Assembly (NCBI RefSeq): GCF_020405225.1
Contig: NZ_CP084472.1
Location: 3,286,001 to 3,350,000, forward strand
DNA from: Natrinema sp. DC36
GTDB lineage: Archaea; Halobacteriota; Halobacteria; Halobacteriales; Natrialbaceae
Length of the DNA stretch: 64,000 nucleotides
Reading direction: 5' to 3'
Under the pieces are notes generated by a model, which searched no databases, had not been told where the DNA came from, and was given only the letters and a program-made list of their open reading frames with translations. The position numbers and the translations under genes are program-made. This document shows, piece after piece, positions 1 through 7,819 of the stretch; position 1 is the stretch's first letter; each line of letters opens with the position of its first letter.

Positions 1-1
1 G

Positions 2-247
2 TACGGTCTCCCCTATCCGATCCGTGCGGACCCGGACGCGACGCTCGGCGACACGCTCGACCAGCCCGTCCGCCTCGGACCGGTCGGCCGCCGCTTCGAC
101 CTCGTCGGCCGGATGCCCGCCGCGATCGTGTTCGACGTGGGAGGTCCCGCGGCCGACGACCTCGAGATCGTCGCGGCCTACCGCAGGACGATATTCGATC
201 GACCGGAAATCGACGCGTTGTTGGACCACGCCGACCGACGATCCTGA
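2..247 (+). CDS. C-terminal part of an unrecognised protein
   Basis: An open frame runs in from the window edge and stops at 245-247, giving 81 residues. The end is acidic and ordinary for a haloarchaeal soluble protein, with a central stretch reading RRFDLVGRMPAAIVFDVGG. I see no motif that names a family. It ends three bases before the acetyltransferase gene at 251, so the two are probably co-transcribed. The start lies outside the window. Confidence 0.6.
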   Translation, partial: YGLPYPIRADPDATLGDTLDQPVRLGPVGRRFDLVGRMPAAIVFDVGGPAADDLEIVAAYRRTIFDRPEIDALLDHADRRS

Positions 248-250
248 CGG

Positions 251-700
251 ATGTTCGTCCGCACGGCCACCCCCGACGACGCCCTCGAGGTCCGGCGCAT
301 CCTCGACGCCGCGTTACTCGAGCCGGGCGACGTCGAGAGCCGGATTGACGACGGTGACGTCCTCGTCGCAGGTGATCGACGGGGCGGGACAGCGAGCGCC
401 GATGACGATGGGACCGCTCCCGAAGACGAACCGGACGCGAGCGAGCGAATCCTCGGCACGGCCGTTCTCGAACCCCTCGACGCCGAGTCCGGGGCCCACG
501 TCGGCGCGATCGGCGTCCGGCGTCGCCACCGTGGTCACGGCCTCGGCCGGGCGCTGATCGAGCGGGCGCTCGAGCGCGAAGGGCGACTGACGGCCCAGTT
601 CGACGACGGCGTCCGGCCGTTCTACGAACGCCTCGGATTTTCGATCGAGTCGATCGACGGCCAGCGCCACCGCGGCGTCGTCGCGACCGACCGCGTCTGA
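251..700 (+). CDS. GNAT-family N-acetyltransferase
   Basis: This 149-residue protein has the GNAT signature: an acetyl-CoA pyrophosphate loop RGHGLGR at residues 94-100 after the strand VGAIGV, and the late motif FYERLGF at 124-130. The family moves an acetyl group from acetyl-CoA to an amine; the acceptor cannot be told from sequence. Residues 42-66 form an acidic, Gly/Ala-rich loop between the N-terminal helix and the catalytic core, a common haloarchaeal insertion. The gene starts three bases after the preceding stop, suggesting one transcript. Confidence 0.85.
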   Translation: MFVRTATPDDALEVRRILDAALLEPGDVESRIDDGDVLVAGDRRGGTASADDDGTAPEDEPDASERILGTAVLEPLDAESGAHVGAIGVRRRHRGHGLGRALIERALEREGRLTAQFDDGVRPFYERLGFSIESIDGQRHRGVVATDRV

Positions 701-792
701 CCACGGTCCGCACCGGACCGTTCGGTCCCCGCGCCGCAACCCGTCGCCTGCCGGCGGAGTTTTATCCGAGAGAACGTGGTAGCCACCTCCGC

Positions 793-1161
793 ATGGCGCT
801 TCAACGGATGCTCAGCGGCGATCCATCGAAGAGTTCGAAGGTCTATCTGGCGATCGGTGCACTCTCGCTCGCGAAAGCGATCGCGGTCCGGAAGGATCGG
901 GAGCGGTTCCGGCGCGAGCTACTCGACGCCGGCCTGTTCCTCGGTGCCGGACTGGTACTGCGCCGGTTCAGCACGATGAAAGCGCAGAAACGGCAGGAAA
1001 TCGAGTCCCAGCTTCCGAACTGGGCGGCCGAGGCGATGAGGTCGGAATCCGCCTCGAGAGGCCTCCAAGCCCTCGCGAAACAGCGACTCGGTAGTCGGTC
1101 GGAGCCAGAGCCGGAACCGACGCTCCGCGACCGCGCTCGCGGCGTGATCTCGAGTCTGTAG
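793..1161 (+). CDS. Conserved haloarchaeal small protein, function unknown
   Basis: A 122-residue protein with two hydrophobic stretches (about residues 18-27 and 45-58) separated by a basic segment. They could be short or peripheral membrane helices. The C-terminal half is polar with an SEPEPEPTLRDRARG region. A TTTTATCC element near 760 lies about 30 bases before the ATG, consistent with a promoter and a nearly leaderless transcript. No family is recognised. It converges on the tryptophanase gene with a 30-base gap. Confidence 0.65.
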   Translation: MALQRMLSGDPSKSSKVYLAIGALSLAKAIAVRKDRERFRRELLDAGLFLGAGLVLRRFSTMKAQKRQEIESQLPNWAAEAMRSESASRGLQALAKQRLGSRSEPEPEPTLRDRARGVISSL

Positions 1162-1191
1162 CGACCCACGCTATCGATCCCACTCTTGCAG

Positions 1192-2571
1192 TTAGTCGGT
1201 ATTCGTGCCAGTCGCAGTCGCGGGCTCGGCGGATAGCGGCTCGAGTGACGCCGAAAAGTGACGAAGCTCCGGGACCGCGGGGTTGGAAACGATCTCGAGT
1301 CCGGAGACGTCGTCGCGCTTCTCGAGGACGGCTTCGGCCGTCTCGACGACGTGATCGAAGTGCTCCCGGTGGTAGGTTCGGCGCGGGACCGCGAGCCGAA
1401 CCAGTTCCGGCCGGTCGGTCTCGGGAAAGGCGAAGCTCCCGAGTTCGACCCCTCGAACCCCGCCTTCTCGATACAGTTCACAGACCAGCGCTTGCCCCGG
1501 AAACTCGTCGGCCGGGATTTCCGGAAACGTCGCTCCCGCGTCGATGTAGACCGCGTGTCCGCTGGTCGGAGTGTATACCGGAAGCCCGATCTCTTCGAGC
1601 ATCGCGCCGAACTCGCGAACCTGTTCGACCCGGTCTTCGACGTACGATTCCTCGACGGCCTCGCGCAGGCCGACGGCCATCGCGGCGACGTCCCGCCCGG
1701 CCATCCCGCCGTACGTCGGGAACCCTTCGTAGAGGATCGCGCGCTGTTTGCACCGCTCGAAGAGAGCCTCGTCGTCGGTCGCGACGAAGCCGCCGACGTT
1801 CACCAGCCCGTCTTTCTTCCCGCTCATGACGAGCGCGTCGGCGTGTCCGAGTTGCTCGCGAGCCACCTCGGCTACCGTCGCGTCGGCGAACTCGTCCTCG
1901 CGCCGGGTCACGAAGTAGGCGTTCTCCGCGAACCGGCAGGCGTCGATCACGAACGTCGCATCGATCTCGTCGGCGAACGCCCGAACGCGACGGGTGTTCT
2001 CGACGCTGACCGGCTGGCCCGCCGCCGAGTTGTTCGTGATCGTCAGGATCACCAGCGGGACGCGCTCCGGACCGACCTCGTCGACGACCGCTCGCGCTCC
2101 CTCGAGCGAGAAGTTCCCCTTGAACGGCTCGTCCGTCTCCGGGTCGTGAGCGCCCGACACGGGACAGTCGACCGGATCGGCACCCTGGTTCGAGACGTGC
2201 GCTCGCGTCGTGTCGAAGTGGGTGTTGTTGAGCGCGATGTCGCCCTCGGAGAGGAGAGTGCCGTAGAGAACGTTCTCCGCGCCGCGGCCCTGGTGAGTCG
2301 GCACCACGCGCTCGAATCCCATCACGTCCGCGACCGCGGACTCGAGGCGATCGAAGCTCGCCGACCCGGCGTACGCTTCGTCGCCCCGGAGGAGCGCGGC
2401 CCACTGATCGTCGCTCATCGCGCCCGTCCCGCTGTCGGTCAGGAGATCGACGAAGACGTCGTCGGCGGAGAGATTGAACGCGTTGTACCCGGCTTCCTCG
2501 AGGGCCCGTGCTCGCTGTTCTCTCGAGGGGAGGCGGATCCGTTCGACTACTTTCGACTTGTAGGCGACCAT
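1192..2571 (-). CDS. tnaA: Tryptophanase / beta-eliminating lyase
   Basis: The 459-residue protein matches PLP-dependent tryptophanases and tyrosine phenol-lyases (fold type I) in length and motifs. PTHQGRGAEN at 91-100 is the family substrate/PLP motif. VIDACRFAENAYF begins near residue 208, and SGKKDGLVNVGG at 250-261 carries the Schiff-base lysine, expected to be K253. The family splits L-tryptophan to indole, pyruvate and ammonia, or tyrosine to phenol; the sequence favours tryptophanase but does not settle the substrate. The acidic tail after about residue 440 is a halophilic extension. It stands alone, with no tnaB permease beside it, so import of tryptophan must be encoded elsewhere. 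Confidence 0.9.
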   Translation of the reverse strand: MVAYKSKVVERIRLPSREQRARALEEAGYNAFNLSADDVFVDLLTDSGTGAMSDDQWAALLRGDEAYAGSASFDRLESAVADVMGFERVVPTHQGRGAENVLYGTLLSEGDIALNNTHFDTTRAHVSNQGADPVDCPVSGAHDPETDEPFKGNFSLEGARAVVDEVGPERVPLVILTITNNSAAGQPVSVENTRRVRAFADEIDATFVIDACRFAENAYFVTRREDEFADATVAEVAREQLGHADALVMSGKKDGLVNVGGFVATDDEALFERCKQRAILYEGFPTYGGMAGRDVAAMAVGLREAVEESYVEDRVEQVREFGAMLEEIGLPVYTPTSGHAVYIDAGATFPEIPADEFPGQALVCELYREGGVRGVELGSFAFPETDRPELVRLAVPRRTYHREHFDHVVETAEAVLEKRDDVSGLEIVSNPAVPELRHFSASLEPLSAEPATATGTNTD

Positions 2572-2744
2572 AGTCGTTCGACACCGCCGCGCGTGTTCAG
2601 TCTAGTTGGAGTCTTGTGACCGTCGACGGCTCGAGACGGTCCCTTCCGGACGGATCGGCGCATCGATGGGCGGAATCGGTGGGACCATCGCTAGCGGGAA
2701 CAATGAGGGTGGGGCGGCTGGACTCGCCCCTCCCCGCCGCCGAC

Positions 2745-3329
2745 TCACTGATCGCTGATCTCGGCGTTGTCGAAGGCATCGTCAGTGAGCCGCGTCGGCG
2801 TCGGATCGGGGCCGACGAGTTCCAGGTCGTCGGTCCCATCGTCGCGGACGGTGAGCGTGCCCGACGAGGCGAAGGCGGTATCGGCCGAGTCGCCGTTCGC
2901 AGACGCGGTCGTTTCGACACCCTCGTCGGAGCCGGGCGCCCGAACGGGAGTCGAGTCGGTCGCGGTGAGCGCGCCGAGTTCGGCCGCCGTCGCGTCGACC
3001 ACGGCGCCGTCGTCCCGCACGATCACGTCCGAGTCGCCGATGAATTCGAACTCGAGGTCCGCTCGCGTCGCGGATTCGTCGTCCCCATCGGTCTGAACTG
3101 TCACACCGTTATCGGCATCCTGAGCGTTCGAATCAACCGTTTCGACATCCTCGAGATCGGCGAACAGTTCGGTCGCCGTCGTGTCGACGACGTCGTCGGA
3201 CTGCGTCTCGTGCTTCCCGCCGCTTTCGACGAGTTCGGCCGGTGTCTCCGCGCCACACGCCTCCAAGATTGCATCGGGATCGGGCTCGATTTCCTCGAAA
3301 ACCTCCCTCGCCGTCGAATCGGTGCTCAT
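2745..3329 (-). CDS. Acidic conserved haloarchaeal protein, function unknown
   Basis: About 194 residues, extremely rich in Asp, Glu, Thr and Ala. It opens MSTDSTAREVFEEIEPD and contains a single cysteine early (EACGAETPAEL). The ATG at 3329 is preferred over one eight codons upstream because the upstream codons (MGSGGAGT) look like translated leader. Two segments, TATELFADLEDV and DATAAELGALTA, hint at an internal duplication around a TA-T/A-ELxA motif. No domain, signal peptide or membrane segment is visible. It lies upstream of the tryptophanase gene on the same strand, 173 bases apart, so a link is possible but not shown. Confidence 0.6.
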   Translation of the reverse strand: MSTDSTAREVFEEIEPDPDAILEACGAETPAELVESGGKHETQSDDVVDTTATELFADLEDVETVDSNAQDADNGVTVQTDGDDESATRADLEFEFIGDSDVIVRDDGAVVDATAAELGALTATDSTPVRAPGSDEGVETTASANGDSADTAFASSGTLTVRDDGTDDLELVGPDPTPTRLTDDAFDNAEISDQ

Positions 3330-3499
3330 GGTTCCCGCTCCACCGCTTCCCACCTTCGTTACGATGGCGTTACTCCTGTATTACCGACCGGATACCCTCG
3401 AACCAGTGACGTTCACGAGTGGCTACCGATCGGATTCGACGGGGATGCAAGGAAAACGACGGTGACCTCGAGAGGAGGGACCGAAAGCGTTCGAGCGAA

Positions 3500-4678
3500 T
3501 TAGAACAGGTTCTGCGTCAGCTCGAGGGTCTCCTCGCGGTCCTCCCAGTCGACGAACAGGGCGACGCTGGTCGCGCTGGTGATGATGTCGTTGAGGTGGA
3601 TTCGGGCCTCGGCGAGGGGGTTGACGATCTCGCTGATGATTCCCGGCTGATTCGGGAGTTCGCCGCCGGTCACTCGGATGACGGCGACCGGCGAGTCGAC
3701 GGTGACGCTCGAGAGTTCGTCGCTGGCGATGACCTCCCGGTGGAGGATGTTCTCGGCGCGTTCGGCCTCCTCCTCGTCGATGTAGAAGGTGATCGTATCC
3801 ATCCCGCTCGCGACGGCGTCGATGTTGACGTCGCTCTCATGCAGGGCGGCCGAGAGGCGATGGAAGACGCCGGGCTGGTTGCGGATCGCACGACCGGCGA
3901 CGGTCAGGCAGGCCAGCGGTCGCTCGCGCAGGTCGACCAGGCTCCTAAACTCGCCTTCGATGCTCGTCCCGCCCGAGAGGAGGTCGCCGTGTTGGTAATG
4001 GACGACGCGCACGTCGAGGGTGCCATCCTTGTACGATAGCGCGGAGGGTGCGACGACCTCGGCCCCGCGGAACGAGAGGTTCCGGAGTTCGTCGACGGAA
4101 ATCTCGCCCACGTTGCGAGCCCCTTCGACGACGTGGGGGTCGCCCGTCATGACGCCCTCGACGTCCGTGACGATCACGACCTCGTCGGCGTCCATGTACT
4201 TGCCCAGCATGACCGCCGAGGTGTCGCTACCGCCGCGACCGAGCGTCGTAATCGAGCCGTCCGGCCCCTCCGCGAGGAAGCCGGTCAGGACCGGCACCGT
4301 CTCGTCGAGTTGCGACGCGAGCTCGCGGCCGCGCCGCTGGGTCTCCTCGACGTTGACCTCGCCGTACTCGTCGGTGATGACCGGCCACTCGTCGCTTCCG
4401 GGCTCGAGGAAGACCGAATCGATTCCCCGGGCCGCCAGCGCGGCTTTGAGCATGCGAACCGACGTTCGCTCGCCCATACTGACGATCTGGGCGCGGTCGG
4501 CTTCGTCGGTTTCGAACGTGATCTCGTCGAGCAGGTCGTCGGTGGTCGACCCCATCGCGCTGGCGACGACGGCGATCTCGTGGCCGTCCTCGACGGCCGC
4601 AGCGATCGAGTCCGCGGCGCGGTTGATCCGATCACCGCTACCGAGACTCGTCCCGCCGAACTTCGCTACGACGCGCAT
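3500..4678 (-). CDS. lysC: Aspartate kinase
   Basis: This 392-residue enzyme phosphorylates L-aspartate, the first step towards threonine, methionine, isoleucine and lysine. The kinase domain opens with KFGGTSLGS (residues 6-14) and contains the motif TLGRGGSDTSA for ATP and aspartate binding. Two ACT domains follow at about 255-325 and 335-392, each with an NQPG turn (RAIRNQPGVF and GELPNQPGII), implying allosteric amino-acid feedback. The start is supported by a good Shine-Dalgarno sequence, GAGGTGG, about six bases upstream. A short reading frame on the leader overlaps this start (separate entry). It is monofunctional, with no homoserine dehydrogenase domain. Confidence 0.95.
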   Translation of the reverse strand: MRVVAKFGGTSLGSGDRINRAADSIAAAVEDGHEIAVVASAMGSTTDDLLDEITFETDEADRAQIVSMGERTSVRMLKAALAARGIDSVFLEPGSDEWPVITDEYGEVNVEETQRRGRELASQLDETVPVLTGFLAEGPDGSITTLGRGGSDTSAVMLGKYMDADEVVIVTDVEGVMTGDPHVVEGARNVGEISVDELRNLSFRGAEVVAPSALSYKDGTLDVRVVHYQHGDLLSGGTSIEGEFRSLVDLRERPLACLTVAGRAIRNQPGVFHRLSAALHESDVNIDAVASGMDTITFYIDEEEAERAENILHREVIASDELSSVTVDSPVAVIRVTGGELPNQPGIISEIVNPLAEARIHLNDIITSATSVALFVDWEDREETLELTQNLF

Positions 4679-4722
4679 ACTGCCACCTCGGAGACCGACC
4701 GCTTTGCGATACTGTGACTCAT
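4666..4722 (-). other. Possible 18-codon leader ORF overlapping the aspartate kinase start
   Basis: On the minus strand an ATG at 4722 opens a frame of 18 residues, MSHSIAKRSVSEVAVCAS. It stops with TAG at 4666, inside the aspartate kinase gene and out of frame with it. A TATA-like GTAAAAGT near 4772-4779 would start a transcript containing this frame and the kinase Shine-Dalgarno sequence. The peptide is not rich in threonine, lysine or methionine, so classical attenuation is not indicated. It may be chance. Confidence 0.25.
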
Positions 4723-4898
4723 ACTCGATCCGTTACCAGAGCGGGCAGATAACTGTGTCCCATCGAACGCACTTTTACCGGTCCCCGAACGGGGGCTGAT
4801 TCGACTCGAGGACGCGCGAAAATTGACAGTCGTCGAACCAGTCATACAAGGCGGTCGCGACCGGGATTTATTGTTGTGCGCCACATTACCACACGCCG

Positions 4899-5336
4899 AT
4901 GAACATACGGGACGCACTCGAGGCGGACGCGGACGCGCTCGCGTCGATCGCGGACTCCCCCACGGACGTGATGCGGAATCTCGTCCACGACCGCACGGTG
5001 CGCGTCGCCGAGGACGGGAGTCACGATCCGAACGCCGACGTCTCGAGCTCGCAGTACGACGGCTCCGACCCGGAGGACCTGCTCGGCTTCATTAGTTTCG
5101 ACGCGCGCGAAGACACCGTTCACGTCACGCAACTCGACGGCACGAGCGAGGCCTGCGAGCAGTTGCTGGCCGAACCGGTTCGCTTCGCCGAGCGCGAGTC
5201 GATGGCCGTCGAAGTGCTCGCCGCGCGGGACGCGACCCCCATCGAGACCGCCGCCGAAGCGCTCGGCTTCGAGCGACGCGGTCAGGGCCCGCAGTTCGAC
5301 GGAGCCCCGACGGTACGGTTTCGACTCGAGCCCTGA
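4899..5336 (+). CDS. GNAT-like acetyltransferase domain protein
   Basis: A 145-residue protein opening MNIRDALEADADALASIAD, the usual first strand and helix of GNAT enzymes, and closing with EAAEALGFERRGQGPQF, like the final GNAT strand. The central acetyl-CoA loop (Q/RxxGxG/A) is not recognisable; the equivalent place reads DGTSEACEQLLAEP. It may therefore be a degenerate or non-catalytic member. A TATA-like GATTTATTG at about 4864-4872 is 27-35 bases before the ATG, consistent with a leaderless transcript. Function and substrate are unknown. Confidence 0.7.
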   Translation: MNIRDALEADADALASIADSPTDVMRNLVHDRTVRVAEDGSHDPNADVSSSQYDGSDPEDLLGFISFDAREDTVHVTQLDGTSEACEQLLAEPVRFAERESMAVEVLAARDATPIETAAEALGFERRGQGPQFDGAPTVRFRLEP

Positions 5337-5458
5337 TCGACGGCGAACGAACTGCGCCGTGGCCCGCGCCTCGAGGGCTGATCGGTAGCCGTCGGTTTGG
5401 CGCGGATACCACTTGCTTCTGCCGAGTCACTCGTGCTGTATAGGGAAACCCCGTCTCA

Positions 5459-5718
5459 CTCCAGACCAGCCAACCGGCGTACGGTGGCGCGCGCTGGGCC
5501 GCGGTGAATACCAATGAACCGCGGCACGAAATCGTGCGAGGTCGTCACGAGTGTAGCGAGTGACTGCTTGGAAGACACAAAGCGTCTTCCAGTGGATGAA
5601 AGAGCGAACGAAGTGAGCGAATGAATCGGTTGGGGAGGGAGTGGTGATTCCCTGTTGCCACGATAGCAGGACACTTCCTCTCACTCATTCCAAGTGGAAC
5701 CCACTGCTCCATTCACAC
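5459..5718 (+). repeat. Dispersed intergenic element, copy 1 of 3
   Basis: This 260-bp stretch has two blocks shared with 44051-44276 and 51106-51337. The left block (5459-5495) starts CTCCAGACCAGCCAACC and contains GGTGGCGCGCGCT. The right block (5633-5718) contains TGTTGCCACGATAGCAG and ends in CCATTCACAC. The middle is unique to this copy and includes hairpins such as GGAAGAC/GTCTTCC near 5569-5590. It occupies most of the 600-base gap between two convergent genes. On the minus strand each right block can be read as CYRGNR-SP-PPQPI-S, but the rest of the frame is not conserved. It may be a non-autonomous mobile element or a structured RNA locus. Confidence 0.7.
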
Positions 5719-5933
5719 GACTTCTCGAACAGGTGATTCGAGAGAGCAGCGGAGAATCCGCCCGGAGAAAATGTACTGCACGTCCGAACTCGAGCCACTA
5801 CTCGAGAAGGAGACAGTCACAGTCCCGAGAGCCAGTTGAGCGCGGCCAGAACCACGAAATTGGAGACGAAAAGCCCTACATCACCTCGAAGCTCGATATT
5901 TGGACCTCGAGAGGTGACGCGATACCGGAACTC

Positions 5934-7598
5934 TCAACTGAATTTTTGTACCGTCACGTCGAGCGTATCGAGATCGACGATCGGTGCGAAACCGGCGTCA
6001 GGGTCGATGTTGACGCTCTTCTGGAAGTCAGTCTGGGCCTGCCAGCAGCCGGAGTTGATCGCGAGCACGTTGTGGTACTTCCCGAAGCCGAGTTTGTGAA
6101 CGTGACCGGTGTGGAAGATGTCGGGGACCTCCTCCATGATGAGGTAGTCCTTCTCCTCGGGCGCGAGTCTCGTGTGGCCGCCGAACTGCGGGGCGACGTG
6201 GCGCTTCTTGAGGAGGTGGTACATCGCCTTGTGCGGGTCGTCGTAGCTGGCCTTGTCCTCGGGCAGTTCCGCGATTACCTCGTCCAACGAGACACCGTGA
6301 TACATGAGCACGGACACCCCCTCGAGGGTCACCGTCGACGGGTTGCTCACGATCTGTGGGTCGTGGGCGGACATGATCTCCCGGAGTTCCTCGTCGAACC
6401 CGGGCTGGGGCTCCGCGAGCCGGACCGCGTCGTGGTTGCCAGGGATCATGACGATCTCGATGTCCCCCGGCACCTTCTTGAGGTGCTCGCTGAACGCCTC
6501 GTACTGCTCGTAGATATCGACGATGTCGAGTTCCTCGTCCTGGTCGGGGTAGACGCCGACGCCTTCGACCATGTCGCCCGCGAGCAGCATGTACTCGACG
6601 TGCTGGGCCTCCTCGGTGTGAAGCCAGTCGGCGAAGGCGTTCCAGGCGTCGGCCATGAACTCCTGACTGCCGACGTGGACGTCGCTGATCAGCGCCGCCT
6701 GGACGTGGCGATCCGCGGTCGAGGGCTCGTACGTGCGGGGCACGTCCGGGAAGTACATCGAGTCGACGAACGCGATCCCCGAATCGTCCGCCAGCGTTCC
6801 CTCCATCGCTAACACCTCGTCGCAGAGTAGTTCGTCGACGAGATCGACGTACTCGCGATCCTTCATCACCAGCCACGGGAAGGTCCCGGTCGCGTCCTCG
6901 AGTTCGATCAGCCAGTGGCCGCTGGCGGTCGATCGGATGTCGTTGACCAGGCCGACCATCGCGGCGTCGCTCCCGCCCGGCATTCCCTGAATGGCCGTCG
7001 CCGGACGGTGGTTAACTCGACCTCGTAACTTCGATCCGAGCCGCTCGAGGCGGTCGCGGAAGACGGAGACGAAATCGCTGTACTCGCCGGTCCCCGTGCT
7101 CTCACCCGTCATATCCCCCGTGATCTTGAGCGAACGGATCGCGGGATCGGCGAGACGGTTCGCCGAAGCAGACCCCTCCGTTTCAACTGGAGATCGATCG
7201 GGCGAATTACCTCCCGATGCCCCTTCGGTTCCAGTTGAAACAGAGGGGGGCGAATCGGTGGACGAGGCATCGGTTCGAGTGGCGGTGCGTTCCGCCGGTT
7301 CGCCACCGGCGTTTTCGTCTCCCAACTCAGTGGAATCGCCAGTATCGGAGCCGTTGGTTCGAGGCGAACCGGTGGTGTCGGTTCGCGAGAGGACCGACTC
7401 AACGTGATCGGCACGGACGACGAGCGCATCGTCCGGGACATCCTCGAGGACGCGCTCGAGTGCGGCGTTCGGATCCTCGGCCGCCGCGAGCCGCGTCACC
7501 GCCTCGCGTTCGGCGTTGTACCCGCGGCTCGTGAGTTCGCTAACGAGTCGGGCGGCGGCCTCGAGTGGCACATACCCCGCATTCCCGAGGGACGGCAA
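5934..7598 (-). CDS. polB: DNA polymerase D small subunit (DP1)
   Basis: The 554-residue small subunit of archaeal replicative polymerase PolD carries the 3'-5' exonuclease. An N-terminal helical region (1-70) is followed by a Ser/Thr/Asp-rich linker (about 72-150), an OB-fold (about 195-285) and a calcineurin-like phosphoesterase domain (about 300-550). The metal-binding motifs are present: SDVHVG at 305-310, GDMVEG at 341-346, GNHD at 387-390, then HGVS and GHVHK. The exonuclease should therefore be active. The linker contains two ORB-like DNA sequences (separate entries). The large subunit DP2 is not in the window. Confidence 0.95.
   Translation of the reverse strand: MPSLGNAGYVPLEAAARLVSELTSRGYNAEREAVTRLAAAEDPNAALERVLEDVPDDALVVRADHVESVLSRTDTTGSPRTNGSDTGDSTELGDENAGGEPAERTATRTDASSTDSPPSVSTGTEGASGGNSPDRSPVETEGSASANRLADPAIRSLKITGDMTGESTGTGEYSDFVSVFRDRLERLGSKLRGRVNHRPATAIQGMPGGSDAAMVGLVNDIRSTASGHWLIELEDATGTFPWLVMKDREYVDLVDELLCDEVLAMEGTLADDSGIAFVDSMYFPDVPRTYEPSTADRHVQAALISDVHVGSQEFMADAWNAFADWLHTEEAQHVEYMLLAGDMVEGVGVYPDQDEELDIVDIYEQYEAFSEHLKKVPGDIEIVMIPGNHDAVRLAEPQPGFDEELREIMSAHDPQIVSNPSTVTLEGVSVLMYHGVSLDEVIAELPEDKASYDDPHKAMYHLLKKRHVAPQFGGHTRLAPEEKDYLIMEEVPDIFHTGHVHKLGFGKYHNVLAINSGCWQAQTDFQKSVNIDPDAGFAPIVDLDTLDVTVQKFS
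7173..7193 (-). promoter_or_regulatory. ORB-like element inside the DP1 gene
   Basis: Read on the minus strand this is CCAGTTGAAACGGAGGGG with a leading TCT. It closely follows the origin-recognition-box pattern seen at 12981-13010 (CCACTCGAAACGAAGGGG). It lies in the coding region for the low-complexity linker, near residue 138 of DP1. It is inverted relative to the element at 7227. Binding by Orc1 is inferred from the match only. Confidence 0.45.
7221..7250 (+). promoter_or_regulatory. Palindromic ORB-like element inside the DP1 gene
   Basis: The right half reads TTCCAGTTGAAACAGAGGGG on the plus strand. The left half, CCCCTTCGGTTCCA, is the reverse complement of another ORB right half (TGGAACCGAAGGGG). 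The two therefore overlap as a near-palindrome. It encodes linker residues near position 119 of DP1 and is 33 bases from the inverted element at 7173-7193. Confidence 0.45.
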
Positions 7599-7819
7599 AA
7601 GGATAGCGAATTCCCGATTCCTCGCGTCGGTTTTCGATCCGTGCGAAACGGGTCGGGGCCTGTTCCGCTCCCGTCAGCTCACGAACTCCGGCCGTTTCAG
7701 TCGGTTCCCGGAATCGGCAGCTCCCGAAGCCCAGAATCGGCAGCTCCCGACGTCTGCACGTGAAAACAGTCCGAAGCTTGCCGGAAAGTTGATACTGGGT
7801 TCGGAGAAACTGGTCGTCA

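Noticed and set aside
1258-2619. A 453-codon plus-strand frame opposite tryptophanase
   Set aside because: It is the antisense shadow that high-GC codon use creates; the minus frame carries the full set of tryptophanase motifs.
5427-5684. Minus-strand ORFs within the dispersed elements (also at 43891-44310 and 51107-51334) as protein genes
   Set aside because: Only the CYRGNR-SP-PPQPI-S part is shared, exactly where the DNA is conserved. The frames otherwise differ in length and sequence, and no promoter or start is shared.
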